Positions 36,176-45,073 are shown, counted from the first letter of the stretch. The stretch: 64,000 nucleotides of DNA from an uncultured Christensenella sp. (GCA_910578325.1 CAJTQT010000004.1:124001-188000), one strand, 5' to 3'. Made by a program: numbers and translations. The notes: generated by a model from the sequence alone, not told the origin.

Positions 36176-37530
36176 ATTATATCCTCTTCGTTGTCAAAAC
36201 CGATTTCAGCGTCAATACCGTCTTCCAACTGCAAGGGTTCTTCTCCCGTCAGTGTGTGGACTTTGTTTAACTTTTTCTCAATCAATCCCGAACGTTCTTC
36301 GGCTTTGGACAAAGTTGACCTTACGCTGTCAAGTTTATCTCCCGTTTGTCTGAGAAGTTTAGAAAACTTATTGAAATCCGCAACGAAGACCGTAAGCAGT
36401 TTGCCTATTTCCGTACTGCGTTTTTCTATTGCTACGCTTTTGAATCCCATTTGCAGACTGTTGAGAAGCGCGGCTATCGTGGTAGGTCCGCAGACTACAA
36501 CCCTGTGTCTGTTCTGAATATCTTCCACCAGTCCGTCCCGCTTGATGACCTCGGCATACAGACCTTCCGTAGGCAGATACATAATCGCAAAATCTGTGGT
36601 CTTCGGCGGCTTGATATACTTGTCCCGTATACTCATCGCCTCCTGCTTTATGCGCGCCGCAAGTGCCTTGCCCGCGCTTTCCACACCCTCAGAATCCGCT
36701 CTTTCGGAAGCGTCTACCAGCCGTTCGTAATCCTCTATGGGGAATTTTGCGTCAATCGGCAACAGAACTTCTCCGTCTCCTTTTCCAGGCATCTTTATCG
36801 CGAAGTCCACCGCATCGTCGCTTCCTCTCGTAAGGCGAACCTGTTTTTCATACTGTTCTGGAACAAGTATCTGTGCCAGCAGACTTTCAAGCGCGACTTC
36901 ACCCCACGTTCCCCTTGTTTTAACGTTCTTGAAAATTCTGTTAAGATCGCTTACTCCCGTTTGAAGATTTTGGAGTTCTCCGAAAGTTCTGTTTATTTCT
37001 TCGAGCCTGTCGTTTACGAGTTTAAAGGATTGAGTAAATCTCTGTTCGAGCGTGCTGCTGAGTTTCTCGTCTACGGTTTCGCGCATCTTTTCAAGTTGTC
37101 TTTCGTTGTCGGCGCGGACGCGGTCGAGATGAGCCGCGGTCTCTTTTTTTATTTCGGCAAGATTACGCGCGTTATCGTTTCGCACTTCAGTCAGATTTGC
37201 CGCATTGGCGGCTTTTACGTCGTTCATCGAACGGAAAGTTTCCTGCCGCATACTGTCGAGTTTCTGGTCGACGGCAAGCATAAATCTATCAAATCTGTTC
37301 TGCTGCTGTACCGAGTTCTCGTTCTGCGCGTTGAGCGCGCCCACGAGCATAGAGTTATTCATTTTTATAGAATTGTCGATAGCCTCTTTAAGACGGAAAT
37401 TCTCTTCGCGAATATCATCGACCGTAACCTCGGAGCGTCCTCCCGTCATTTTTCTGTACATAACAACTCCGAGCGCGACCGCCGCCGCCCCCAGCATTAT
37501 ACATATTGCCAGCAAAATATAAACTGCCAT
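36172..37530 (-). CDS. rmuC: DNA recombination protein RmuC
   Basis: A 452-residue protein with one N-terminal membrane helix (about 1-25, AVYILLAICIMLGAAAVALG), a coiled-coil (about 40-190, Gln/Glu/Arg-rich, NERQLEKMRETVDEKLSS) and the C-terminal RmuC nuclease-like domain (GTWGEVALESLLAQILVPEQ, LPIDAKFPIEDYERLVDA, DFAIMYLPTEGLYAEVI, VVCGPTTIAALLNSLQMGF). RmuC limits DNA inversions/rearrangement in E. coli; the biochemistry is unsettled. The ATG at 37530 follows AGGGAG and lies 13 bases after the cca stop; a 24-codon longer frame would overlap cca and lacks its own ribosome site. Confidence 0.92.
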   Translation of the reverse strand: MAVYILLAICIMLGAAAVALGVVMYRKMTGGRSEVTVDDIREENFRLKEAIDNSIKMNNSMLVGALNAQNENSVQQQNRFDRFMLAVDQKLDSMRQETFRSMNDVKAANAANLTEVRNDNARNLAEIKKETAAHLDRVRADNERQLEKMRETVDEKLSSTLEQRFTQSFKLVNDRLEEINRTFGELQNLQTGVSDLNRIFKNVKTRGTWGEVALESLLAQILVPEQYEKQVRLTRGSDDAVDFAIKMPGKGDGEVLLPIDAKFPIEDYERLVDASERADSEGVESAGKALAARIKQEAMSIRDKYIKPPKTTDFAIMYLPTEGLYAEVIKRDGLVEDIQNRHRVVVCGPTTIAALLNSLQMGFKSVAIEKRSTEIGKLLTVFVADFNKFSKLLRQTGDKLDSVRSTLSKAEERSGLIEKKLNKVHTLTGEEPLQLEDGIDAEIGFDNEEDII

Positions 37531-37543
37531 AATCTCCCTGTCC

Positions 37544-38908
37544 TTACCGTCCGGTTTCCGCAATTCTTTTCTTGACGAAATCCAACGCTTTATCTCTGTC
37601 ATTCAAAGCGGGGTTGAGCGCGGTCTCTTCCCAAAGTTTTTTGAGGATGCCGCCAATCTCCTTTCCCTCCGCGCCCAACGCCAACAAATCGTTGCCGTCG
37701 ACTTTCAACATCTTTATGCTAAGCGGCGTGCCGTCAGACTTTATCTCCTCCCAGACTTCGCGCAAAGTGTTGCGCTCTGGAGGATATCCGCGGGACGCCT
37801 CGAAATCCACGTCTCTGAGAACGCAGAGTTCTTCCATAACGTTACTGTGCAAAGCCGCAAATCTCCGAAGTTTGTTTTTCGACATATCCCCTTTGAGGTC
37901 GGTCATATGCCAGCGCACCGTTTCGCGAATACGCATCTTATCCGCATTTGAAAATTTCAGTCTCGCAAGTATGCCGCGCACCGCTTCCGCGCCTATCAGA
38001 TCGTGTCCGTGCATATTCAGTCCGCCGCTTTTTTCGAGCGCGACGCGCTTGCCCACATCGTGCAGAAGCGCAATCCATCTGAGCGATGGCGGCGAAAGTT
38101 CGAACGCTTTTACGGAATGCTCATACACGTCGTAAAGATGATATTCTTTCTTTTGCGGAACTCCTTTCAACGATGCAAGTTCGGGCAAAAGCAAGTCTAT
38201 AAGTCCCAGTTCGTCAAGCAGTCTCAGTCCTCTCAGATGCGCCCCGTTCAAACAAAGACTCGGATGCGCGGTTTCGGCAACGAAAATCTTGCCGAGTTCG
38301 TCGCGAATCCTTTCTGGGGCGATATCTCTGACTCGCCACGCGTTGGCCTTAGCGGCAACAAGCGTTGCGGGTTCTATCGAAAATCCGAGTTCGCTCGCAA
38401 ATCTTACAAGCCTGAGAATACGCAGTCCGTCCGCCTCGAAAACGTTCTCGGGTACGTCCGCGGTTGAAAGAACGCGGTTTTTTATATCTTCGCATCCGCC
38501 TACTATATCAACGATTTTGTCGCCGACAATATCGTAATACACAGCGTTGCACTTGAAATCCCTGCGCCTTGCGTCTACGTTTATATCGTCGGTAAAACAC
38601 ACTTCCTCCGGAATGTGAGAACCCGACGACCGCTCGTAACTGTCCTTGCGGAAAGTCGTATACTCGGCAACGAATCCGTGGGACATAATATGGACGGTGC
38701 CCATTCTCAAACTTTTGTCGCTTACGAAGAAATCGCTGTTTAAAAGTATGGATTTGACTTCATCAACTCTGAGTTTTGAACAAACGTCCACATCTCCGCG
38801 TTCGCATCCGAGCAATCCGTCGCGCACGAATCCGCCCACGGCGTACAGCGTCGCGTAGGGCGCGAACAATCGCGCGAGTTGATAGAGTTTCGGCATTTCA
38901 ACCGCCAT
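37544..38908 (-). CDS. cca: CCA tRNA nucleotidyltransferase with HD domain
   Basis: A 454-residue class II nucleotidyltransferase that repairs or adds tRNA 3' CCA. The head domain has VGGFVRDGLLG and the catalytic GDVDV pair (Asp39, Asp41), then DARRRDFKCNAVYYD and EADGLRILRLVRFASEL typical of the poly(A)/CCA family. It is followed by an HD phosphohydrolase domain (WIALLHDVGKR, HGHDLIGAEAV). All tRNAs seen in this window already encode CCA, so its role here may be repair, or the synthesis of CCA on tRNAs elsewhere. It overlaps the end of hpt by 11 bases, with GGAGG only 3 bases before the ATG. Confidence 0.9.
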   Translation of the reverse strand: MAVEMPKLYQLARLFAPYATLYAVGGFVRDGLLGCERGDVDVCSKLRVDEVKSILLNSDFFVSDKSLRMGTVHIMSHGFVAEYTTFRKDSYERSSGSHIPEEVCFTDDINVDARRRDFKCNAVYYDIVGDKIVDIVGGCEDIKNRVLSTADVPENVFEADGLRILRLVRFASELGFSIEPATLVAAKANAWRVRDIAPERIRDELGKIFVAETAHPSLCLNGAHLRGLRLLDELGLIDLLLPELASLKGVPQKKEYHLYDVYEHSVKAFELSPPSLRWIALLHDVGKRVALEKSGGLNMHGHDLIGAEAVRGILARLKFSNADKMRIRETVRWHMTDLKGDMSKNKLRRFAALHSNVMEELCVLRDVDFEASRGYPPERNTLREVWEEIKSDGTPLSIKMLKVDGNDLLALGAEGKEIGGILKKLWEETALNPALNDRDKALDFVKKRIAETGR

Positions 38909-39443
38909 AGACCTCCGGTGCCAGAACGCATACGTCCGGATAGTGTCTCATTTTCTGATTGAAATCAAGACCGTAACCGACAACGTACTCGTTTTCAATT
39001 TCGAATCCTATATAATCGCCCTCGAACTCCACCTTGCGGCGAGAGGGCTTATCGAGAAGCGAACAGATTTTAAGCGATTTCGGTTCTCTTGCTTCGAGCA
39101 GTTTTTTGAGATACGAAAGCGTAACTCCCGTATCGATTATATCTTCAACGACAATGATGTTTTTGCCCTTTATAGGCTCGGACAGGTCCTTGACCATTTT
39201 CACTTCGCCGCTGGTCTTAGTGCCCGCGCCGTAACTCGAAACCGCAATAAAATCGATTTCGACATCTCCGCGCACAGCGCGAATCAAATCCGCAAAAAAC
39301 ACGCAACCGCCGCGCAGAGTGCATACAAGCGTAATGCTCTCGCCCTCGTAATCGCGCGAAATCTGTTCGCCCAACTCTCTTACACGTTCGGCAATGCGCT
39401 CTTTGCATACAAGTACTTTTTTGATTTCTTTTCCGTATTCCAT
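38898..39443 (-). CDS. hpt: Hypoxanthine phosphoribosyltransferase
   Basis: A 181-residue purine-salvage enzyme converting hypoxanthine/guanine and PRPP to IMP/GMP. The PRPP-binding motif IVVEDIIDTG, the flexible-loop region (DFIAVSSYGAGTKTSGEVKM) and the purine-binding tail (VVGYGLDFNQKMRHYPDV) are all present. The ATG at 39443 has GGAG 7 bases upstream; the in-frame extension to 39509 has no ribosome site. The tilS-hpt order is conserved in Bacillota, usually followed by ftsH, which is absent here. Confidence 0.93.
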   Translation of the reverse strand: MEYGKEIKKVLVCKERIAERVRELGEQISRDYEGESITLVCTLRGGCVFFADLIRAVRGDVEIDFIAVSSYGAGTKTSGEVKMVKDLSEPIKGKNIIVVEDIIDTGVTLSYLKKLLEAREPKSLKICSLLDKPSRRKVEFEGDYIGFEIENEYVVGYGLDFNQKMRHYPDVCVLAPEVYGG

Positions 39444-39510
39444 AGTTTTCTCCGAAATTATATCGCACGCAACGGGACGAAAACGTCTCATCGCCGATTT
39501 ATTTTCCAAA

Positions 39511-40848
39511 TTAGTTTAGCGGTCTGTTCAATGATAAAGCAAACACCCGCTTTGTTCCCCCGTCGATTTTTACGTCTGAGGAAACGTCTATCCCGAACAC
39601 CGCCAGAATGCGGCTTCCGTCCGCAATTACGCTGAGCGAATCCCGCAGCCTTAACGGCACTTTTTTGTCCGTCAGGAAATCTCCCAGACTCTTTGTTCCG
39701 CCGCCGAATTTATTTATATAATCTCCGTTTCTTCGGCAACGTATCACCGCTGTTTCCGGTATCTTGTCCGCGTCCGCAAAAAGCGTGAAAGCATTTGCGC
39801 GCTTAAAGTCCGCTTCTGCGACTCCGATCTGTACTACGCATATTCCCCTGTCGGCAAATTCTCCCTCGCAAAACGCAATTTCTCTTTCGGGCGTTTCTTC
39901 CTCTCTGTTCAGATCTAATACAAGATAACCGTCCTGCCTGTGAACGCGCAGCCCATGCGTAAGCATAACGAATTTGCCGTTTTCCGTATTCAAAAGCGCA
40001 AGCGCGCAGTTATAGTGCCTGTCCTCTATGTCCTGCGTCACGCCCAACGCGTTCGCCGCTTTGGTTATAAGTTGTTTTGCGATAAACGTATTTGCACAGT
40101 CCGAGGTTTTTATATACGCTTGAGCGTGTTTAACCTCGATTTCCGGCAATTGTGACTGTATAAAAGCATCCGCCTCAGCCGCATTGCGGGCAAGCCGCGA
40201 TACAGTTTCGTCCATTGACGGAAACCTCTGTTTCAGCACGGCTATTTCACGCCTAAGGAAATTACGCGTATATGCACAGTCGCCGTTTGTGCTGTCATCC
40301 ACATATTCCAGCCCGTTGTCGGCAACGTATGAGTCAATATCCTCTCTCGACACGTTCAAAAACGGTCTGATATATCTGCCGTTTACGCTCTTCATTCCGC
40401 AAAGTCCGCGTATGCCTGTGCCTCGCAGAATGCGCATAAGCACGGTTTCAATCTGGTCGTCTCTGTGATGCGCGAGCGCGATGAGGTCACATTCGCCGCC
40501 GTCCAGCAAACCGTCGAATATACGGTATCTCAGTATGCGAGCCGCCTGTTCGACAGTATAGCCGTTGTCTTTCGCAAACTGCGGAGCGTCAACGGAAAAC
40601 GCATAGAGTTTCACTCCCAAATCATTGCAAATACGCGCAACGAATTCACTGTCGCGCACGCTCTCTTCTCCGCGTATGCCGTGTTCGACGTTAACTGCCG
40701 CAATGCGCACGCCGTGAGTTTTCAAATAATGCAAAAGCGCGACAGAATCTCTTCCACCGCTCACTGCAACTCCAACAGTCGGATTTCCGCCTTTAAAGGA
40801 AGTCCCGTTTAGAAGTTCTTCCAAATTCAAGTCGATGCGCTTTGCCAT
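39511..40848 (-). CDS. tilS: tRNA(Ile)-lysidine synthase
   Basis: An ATP-dependent enzyme that converts the wobble C of tRNA-Ile(CAT) to lysidine. The PP-loop AVSGGRDSVALLHYL, NVEHGIRGEES and ALAHHRDDQIETVLMRILRG match the N-terminal catalytic domain; a TilS substrate-binding/C-terminal domain follows (RCRRNGDYINKFGGGTKSLG, then DFLTDKKVPLRLRDSLSVIA). About 445 residues, standard for the long form. The start is uncertain: neither the ATG at 40848 nor the one at 40866 has a well-spaced ribosome site, and 40848 was chosen because it gives the shorter lead into the PP-loop. Confidence 0.9.
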   Translation of the reverse strand: MAKRIDLNLEELLNGTSFKGGNPTVGVAVSGGRDSVALLHYLKTHGVRIAAVNVEHGIRGEESVRDSEFVARICNDLGVKLYAFSVDAPQFAKDNGYTVEQAARILRYRIFDGLLDGGECDLIALAHHRDDQIETVLMRILRGTGIRGLCGMKSVNGRYIRPFLNVSREDIDSYVADNGLEYVDDSTNGDCAYTRNFLRREIAVLKQRFPSMDETVSRLARNAAEADAFIQSQLPEIEVKHAQAYIKTSDCANTFIAKQLITKAANALGVTQDIEDRHYNCALALLNTENGKFVMLTHGLRVHRQDGYLVLDLNREEETPEREIAFCEGEFADRGICVVQIGVAEADFKRANAFTLFADADKIPETAVIRCRRNGDYINKFGGGTKSLGDFLTDKKVPLRLRDSLSVIADGSRILAVFGIDVSSDVKIDGGTKRVFALSLNRPLN

Positions 40849-40962
40849 ACTCCGATTATACAGCATAAGTTTTTAAATTTCAATAAAGTTCACTATTAAA
40901 AGCGCAAAACAAATTTTTACAGACAACCCAGCCGCATAACCGTTTCGGGTTGCGCCAGTCGG

Positions 40963-43257
40963 TCATACGCAGAAAATACGCATTGCAAGCACGGTGCAGT
41001 CGTCTTCCGCGCCGTTCTTTTTGGCGCGTTTCAAAAGTTCGTCCGCAAGAGTCTGCGGATTTACAGTATCCAACGCGTCGACCGCGTCTATAACGCCGCG
41101 GCTTTCGAGCGCGTCGAACACTCCGTCCGACATCATAAGAAGCATATCCCCGTCAAACAGTTGATATCTGCTTGTAAGAGGCTGTACGCTGTCGAGTATT
41201 CCCGCGGGAGGCAACGAACAGGACAGCATTTCCACGCTGTCGCGCCTGACGATGAAACTTCCCGCCGAACCGAGTTTGATCACGTCAAGTCCTCCCGTAC
41301 AGGTATCTATAACCGCAATGTCGAGAGTCGTGAAACTGTCGTCGAGACTGAGTTTGAGAAGTTTATTTACAAGGCTTAGTATGATAGCGTTATCGAAGCC
41401 CGCGCGATAAAATCCCTCTATCATATTCACCGCGTCACGGCTCGCCTTAGAAGCCCTTTCCCCGCTGCCCATTCCGTCGCAGATGGCAAACAGACGCCTG
41501 CTGCGCGACGGACAAAGTATGCTCCTGCTGTCGCCTGATACACCCTCTCCCTCTCGCTTACATTCCGCAACTCCGTAAGCGATTTCGAATATCGGCGCGG
41601 TTTGCAGGTGCACGAGTTTATGCGCTCCTCTGTCCTCCACTTTACTTACTTCCAACTTAGTTTTGAGATATTTTGATATGAGTTTCGGCAACACGGATTT
41701 GCGTGCGTCCGATTCGCGCACAAGCAGAGTTGCACAGGTTTCCGAACTGTTTCCAGAAACCACGATTTCGCTGGCAACAATGTTGTGTTTGAGCAGTTCG
41801 GATTTGAGAAAATCAACCTCGTCCCCCGCAAACTTGACTTGAACCGCGCACTCGTTTGCAAGCGAATCCAGTACAAGCGCAATGCCCGCAAACTGCTCTG
41901 ACATCATTCTCTTTCCAACCACTGCTCCATCGCTTATCTCGCGTTTTCTTGCATAAGATTCAGCCGTGCTGTTTATAACCGACGCAAGAGAATGCGTCTT
42001 TGAACACCTGCTCGTTATAAACGGCGGCATATCCAGTATAGTCACCTTTCCCCTGTTTACAGCCGCGTCTGCCATAGGACGTATAACCGAATAAGTATCC
42101 TCTCCGAGCGCGGCGAAACAGGACTCCTTTTCTGGACACTTTCCGCAATAGTTTTTTGCAATTTCGTGGGCAAGTCTTTCAGACGTATACACTTCTTCGC
42201 CGCCGACAATGTTTTCCAGATTTTTGGACATCTCGTAAAAAACGTCTCCCGCCGAATACAGCCTCGAAGCAAGTTCCTTTCCTCTTCGGTTCACTATTCC
42301 GGTGTACGCTCTTCTGTTGTCGCCTCTGCTCAGTCCGCGGATTCTTACTATAACCGCCTTTGGAATACACAGACACGCAACCGCGCCTATCGCGGTCATA
42401 ACCAGAGTTTGCCACCCTTGCTCGCCGTAGGCGCCCGTAAGCCACAGTATCGCCGTTGCCGCCAGTATGGCAAGCGCGGACGACCAACGCGTGAACGGAG
42501 AAAGCGCAACCGCCGCCGCTCCGATAACCGCCGAAGATGCAAGCACGGACAAATTTCCGCTCTGCAAAGCCGCGCCTATGCCTAAAAGCAAGGATACAAA
42601 CAAAGTAGTTTGCGATTTAAGACAGGCGGACGAAAACAGAATCGCAAAAGCCGAAACCGTAAAAAACACGTTGAACTCGTATATCCTGACCCCGCTCAGC
42701 GCATAACCCGCCACAACGGCGAGAAGCCCCGAACATATCAATTCGTCAACGGTGGCGGTGTGCAGATAACCGCGTACAAACACAGCATAGGAGGTTATTC
42801 CGCAACAAAAAACCAGTACGACCGCTACAAGCGTGCACACTGCCGCGGTAAAATACGCCTGATGAAATACGCAGTTGCAGACTATGTACGGAATCATTCC
42901 CACAAGAGCGGCGACAGCAACCGCCCAAAGCGGAACGTTGCGTTTAAGTCTAAGGTATATCGCATACAGTGCAACAAGCGTTATTACAGGCGACACGGCA
43001 TAGAGCAACGTCCACCAGTCGGGCACAAATACGCAGCACGCAACGATGTAGGCAGGCGATATAGCGATTATGTTCTGCCTTGCATATACAAGTCCGCAGA
43101 AAAGCGCGAGCGCGAGCGCAAAACCGAATTCGTCCACGGACGCCACCAAAAACAGGCATACACATTCCGCCGCAAATTTAATTGCGGTTTTGGGCGAAAG
43201 TCTAAAATCAAAGGACGGAAAAAATTTTCGTTCCGCGCGCAAACTACGGCTTTTCAT
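40963..43257 (-). CDS. spoIIE: Stage II sporulation protein E (membrane PP2C phosphatase)
   Basis: A 764-residue protein. The first about 310 residues contain roughly ten hydrophobic helices, a central regulatory/oligomerisation region follows with Cys-rich CGKCPEKESCF, and the C-terminal PP2C phosphatase begins near residue 590 (FAICDGMGSGERASKAS) and has LLMMSDGVFDA and AEDDCTVLAM metal motifs. In B. subtilis SpoIIE dephosphorylates SpoIIAA in the forespore to activate sigma-F and acts at the polar septum. Its presence is the strongest sign of a spore former in the window. It lies upstream of tilS, as in other Bacillota. Confidence 0.93.
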   Translation of the reverse strand: MKSRSLRAERKFFPSFDFRLSPKTAIKFAAECVCLFLVASVDEFGFALALALFCGLVYARQNIIAISPAYIVACCVFVPDWWTLLYAVSPVITLVALYAIYLRLKRNVPLWAVAVAALVGMIPYIVCNCVFHQAYFTAAVCTLVAVVLVFCCGITSYAVFVRGYLHTATVDELICSGLLAVVAGYALSGVRIYEFNVFFTVSAFAILFSSACLKSQTTLFVSLLLGIGAALQSGNLSVLASSAVIGAAAVALSPFTRWSSALAILAATAILWLTGAYGEQGWQTLVMTAIGAVACLCIPKAVIVRIRGLSRGDNRRAYTGIVNRRGKELASRLYSAGDVFYEMSKNLENIVGGEEVYTSERLAHEIAKNYCGKCPEKESCFAALGEDTYSVIRPMADAAVNRGKVTILDMPPFITSRCSKTHSLASVINSTAESYARKREISDGAVVGKRMMSEQFAGIALVLDSLANECAVQVKFAGDEVDFLKSELLKHNIVASEIVVSGNSSETCATLLVRESDARKSVLPKLISKYLKTKLEVSKVEDRGAHKLVHLQTAPIFEIAYGVAECKREGEGVSGDSRSILCPSRSRRLFAICDGMGSGERASKASRDAVNMIEGFYRAGFDNAIILSLVNKLLKLSLDDSFTTLDIAVIDTCTGGLDVIKLGSAGSFIVRRDSVEMLSCSLPPAGILDSVQPLTSRYQLFDGDMLLMMSDGVFDALESRGVIDAVDALDTVNPQTLADELLKRAKKNGAEDDCTVLAMRIFCV

Positions 43258-43358
43258 AACAATATAATACCGCTTCGCAAGCGACGTATCTTTTCGCTTT
43301 ACGAAAACTTTTGTCGCAAAAACCGCAATGCTGTCTTAATCTACTTCCTAAACAAAAA

Positions 43359-43381
43359 GAAAAACCGAGCCGAAGCCCGAT
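43359..43381 (-). terminator. Terminator after the yerC-like gene
   Basis: On the minus strand a 7-bp stem with a stable TTCG tetraloop (43381-43364) followed by TTTTTC-TTTTT. It separates the yerC-like gene from spoIIE. Confidence 0.8.
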
Positions 43382-43406
43382 TCTTTTTGTTGCAAACGCG
43401 CAAGCA

Positions 43407-43673
43407 TTATTCTTCTTTTCCGACTATGCGCGCAAGCACATCCGAATAGCCCCCCGCCCCGTGCCTCAGACAGCGCGACACTCTGCTGAGAGTAGCGGAT
43501 GAAATTTCCGTCTTTTTTATAACTTCGCTGTATGTTTCTCCTGCCATAAGCAACTGCGCACATTCTATACGCTGTTGCATATTTTCGATTTCCTGATACG
43601 TACACAAATCGGCAAACAGTTTTTCAAACTCCTCTTTGCCGTTTACGTTTGCGAACACTTCGTAAAGATTCAT
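43407..43673 (-). CDS. YerC/YecD-type TrpR-related DNA-binding protein
   Basis: An 88-residue all-helical protein of the TrpR superfamily. The helix-turn-helix reads ECAQLLMAGETYSEVIKKTE followed by ISSATLSRVSRCLRHG, matching the YerC group of Bacillota repressors with unknown ligand. The start has GGAGG 5 bases upstream and a consensus promoter (43702-43730). The segment RHGAGGY just after the recognition helix is typical for the family. Confidence 0.85.
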   Translation of the reverse strand: MNLYEVFANVNGKEEFEKLFADLCTYQEIENMQQRIECAQLLMAGETYSEVIKKTEISSATLSRVSRCLRHGAGGYSDVLARIVGKEE

Positions 43674-43701
43674 AATTGCCTCCGCACAGTCTATTGAATA
43701 T

Positions 43702-43730
43702 ATTTTACATCACTGCGCTAAATAAGTAAA
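43702..43730 (-). promoter_or_regulatory. Promoter of the yerC-like gene
   Basis: Minus strand TTTACT (43730-43725), 17-base spacer, TAAAAT (43707-43702). Confidence 0.6.
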
Positions 43731-43816
43731 GAACAAATCCGTTTTCGCATTAACAGAAAATATTTATTATCTCAACTCTTAAAAAAATTAAGCAGGTCAC
43801 AATGACTTGCTTGATC

Positions 43817-43866
43817 GGGGCACCACACGCAACATTATCCGAAAAGTTTGAATAATGTTGTTTTGT
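43817..43866 (+). repeat. Orphan attachment-site-like motif with terminator hairpin
   Basis: GGGGCACC (43817-43824) followed by an arm whose first 30 bases (43817-43846) match 24 of 30 with the reverse complement of the element's right end at 54355-54384. The arm also folds as a hairpin (caacattat 43830-43838 / ataatgttg 43852-43860) with a T-rich tail. No tRNA or gene precedes it. Probably a relic of an earlier related integration, and a usable terminator. Confidence 0.5.
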
Positions 43867-43917
43867 TACAATTCTTATGCCGTTGAAAGCAAAGTAAAAC
43901 TGTGATATAATATCTTT

Positions 43918-44427
43918 ATGGTAATTCTAATTTCGGGAACAACGCATACGGGCAAAACTGCTTTATCGCAACGGCTTATGGAAAAATATAAAATTCCGTA
44001 TTTCTCTATCGACCACTTAAAGATGGGGTTAATCAGAAGCGGCAAAACTTCTCTTACCGTAAACGACGATAATGAACTTACAACGTACCTTTGGTCAATT
44101 GTAAAGGAAATGATACAAACGGCAATAGAGAACAAACAAAACCTTATTATTGAGGGATGTTACATTCCATTTGATTGGCAATATGATTTTGAGGAAAGTT
44201 ACTTGCAAGAAATCAAGTATTATTGTCTTATTATGACTGCCGAATATATCGAAAATAATTTTTCGGAGATTTTAAAATTCGAAAGTATTATTGAAAAGCG
44301 TATTAAAACCAACGTAAACACGGCTGATTTGATAGAAGACAATAAATTAAATTTAAAGTCTTGTAAAGAATATGGTTTGGAATATATCTTAATTGATAAA
44401 ATTTACCAAATAGATATAGAATTATGA
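43918..44427 (+). CDS. Small P-loop kinase-like protein
   Basis: A 169-residue cytosolic protein. Walker A is GTTHTGKT (7-14), near the N-terminus as in small-molecule kinases. SIDHLKMGLIRSG resembles the substrate/lid entry region of adenylate- or shikimate-kinase-like folds, and LIIEGCYIPFDW gives a Walker-B-like strand. The rest is acidic and AT-rich. Substrate unknown. It overlaps the acetyltransferase gene by 4 bases (ATGA), so the two are translationally coupled. Base composition is lower in GC than the housekeeping genes to the left, which suggests acquired DNA beside the tRNA-Arg hot spot; such kinase/GNAT pairs are often resistance or nucleotide-modifying cargo, but nothing proves that here. 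Confidence 0.7.
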   Translation: MVILISGTTHTGKTALSQRLMEKYKIPYFSIDHLKMGLIRSGKTSLTVNDDNELTTYLWSIVKEMIQTAIENKQNLIIEGCYIPFDWQYDFEESYLQEIKYYCLIMTAEYIENNFSEILKFESIIEKRIKTNVNTADLIEDNKLNLKSCKEYGLEYILIDKIYQIDIEL

Positions 44428-44876
44428 TTATACGGGAATATAAAAATGAAGATTTCGACGTTGTGTCAAAATTATTTTACGATACCGTTCATTCCGTCAA
44501 CGCAAAAGACTATACGGAAGAACAACTTTCGGCTTGGGCAAGAGATTATGACAGCCTCCGAATTCGGAAAGAAGATTCATTGCTTCAGAATACTTTAATC
44601 GCAGAAATAAACGGTGAAATCGTAGGTTTCGGAAGTATCGATAAAACGGGTTATCTGGACTTGCTTTTTACTCACAAAGATTATCAACGGCAAGGAATAG
44701 CCACCGCATTATGCGACGAATTGGAAAAAGGTTTTAATGAAATTAAGACTTATGCTTCCATAACGGCAAAACCATTTTTTGAAAGACGCGGCTACACGGT
44801 AACAAAAGAGCAAGAAATAGAGCGTTTTGACATTAAACTTAAAAATTTTGAAATGCAAAAGAAAAACGCAACCTAA
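44424..44876 (+). CDS. GNAT-family N-acetyltransferase
   Basis: A 150-residue acetyl-CoA-dependent acetyltransferase. The acetyl-CoA-binding loop is the Q/R-x-x-G-x-A/G pattern QRQGIA (residues 88-93, in YQRQGIATALCDEL), preceded by the beta4 strand GYLDLLFTH and followed by ITAKPFFERRGYTVTKE, typical of GNAT. The closest general type is the YafP/ElaA-like small-molecule acetyltransferases; the acceptor is unknown. Coupled to the kinase-like gene just upstream. Confidence 0.85.
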   Translation: MIIREYKNEDFDVVSKLFYDTVHSVNAKDYTEEQLSAWARDYDSLRIRKEDSLLQNTLIAEINGEIVGFGSIDKTGYLDLLFTHKDYQRQGIATALCDELEKGFNEIKTYASITAKPFFERRGYTVTKEQEIERFDIKLKNFEMQKKNAT

Positions 44877-44914
44877 CGTAATGAAAAGTTTAGTGAAACA
44901 AGTTTTTCAAACAG

Positions 44915-44943
44915 TTGACAAATGTTAACAGGCACACTATACT
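44915..44943 (+). promoter_or_regulatory. Strong promoter of tRNA-Arg
   Basis: TTGACA (44915-44920), 17-base spacer, TATACT (44938-44943), 32 bases before the tRNA. Confidence 0.9.
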
Positions 44944-44975
44944 AAGTATGCTCGTTTGCTTGCAAGCGACAAAAT

Positions 44976-45052
44976 GCACCGTTAGCCCAACTGGATAGAG
45001 CATTCGGCTACGGACCGAAAGGTTAGGGATTCGAATTCCTTACGGTGCACCA
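44976..45052 (+). tRNA. tRNA-Arg (ACG anticodon), CCA encoded; integration target
   Basis: A 77-base cloverleaf. Acceptor stem GCACCGT / ACGGTGC, anticodon stem TTCGG / CCGAA with loop CTACGGA (anticodon ACG), T loop TTCGAAT, and encoded CCA. Its last 9 bases GGTGCACCA recur at 54377-54385, the far end of the 9.3-kb element. Confidence 0.95.
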
Positions 45053-45073
45053 TTCATAACCTAATTCGAATAC
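45044..45073 (+). repeat. Left element end (attL): core plus P-type arm
   Basis: Core GGTGCACC (45044-45051) and 22-base arm to 45073. Its 30 bases match the reverse complement of 54355-54384 at 26 positions. The tRNA half-site to its left supplies the chromosomal half. Confidence 0.65.

Noticed and set aside
35627..43449. Long plus-strand frames opposite rmuC, hpt, tilS and spoIIE
   Set aside because: All lie antisense to genes with clear family motifs and have no recognisable protein features.
43780..43816. Possible degraded tRNA before the GGGGCACCA motif
   Set aside because: Only a short hairpin (aagcaggtca / tgacttgctt) is present; no T arm or anticodon arm can be drawn.
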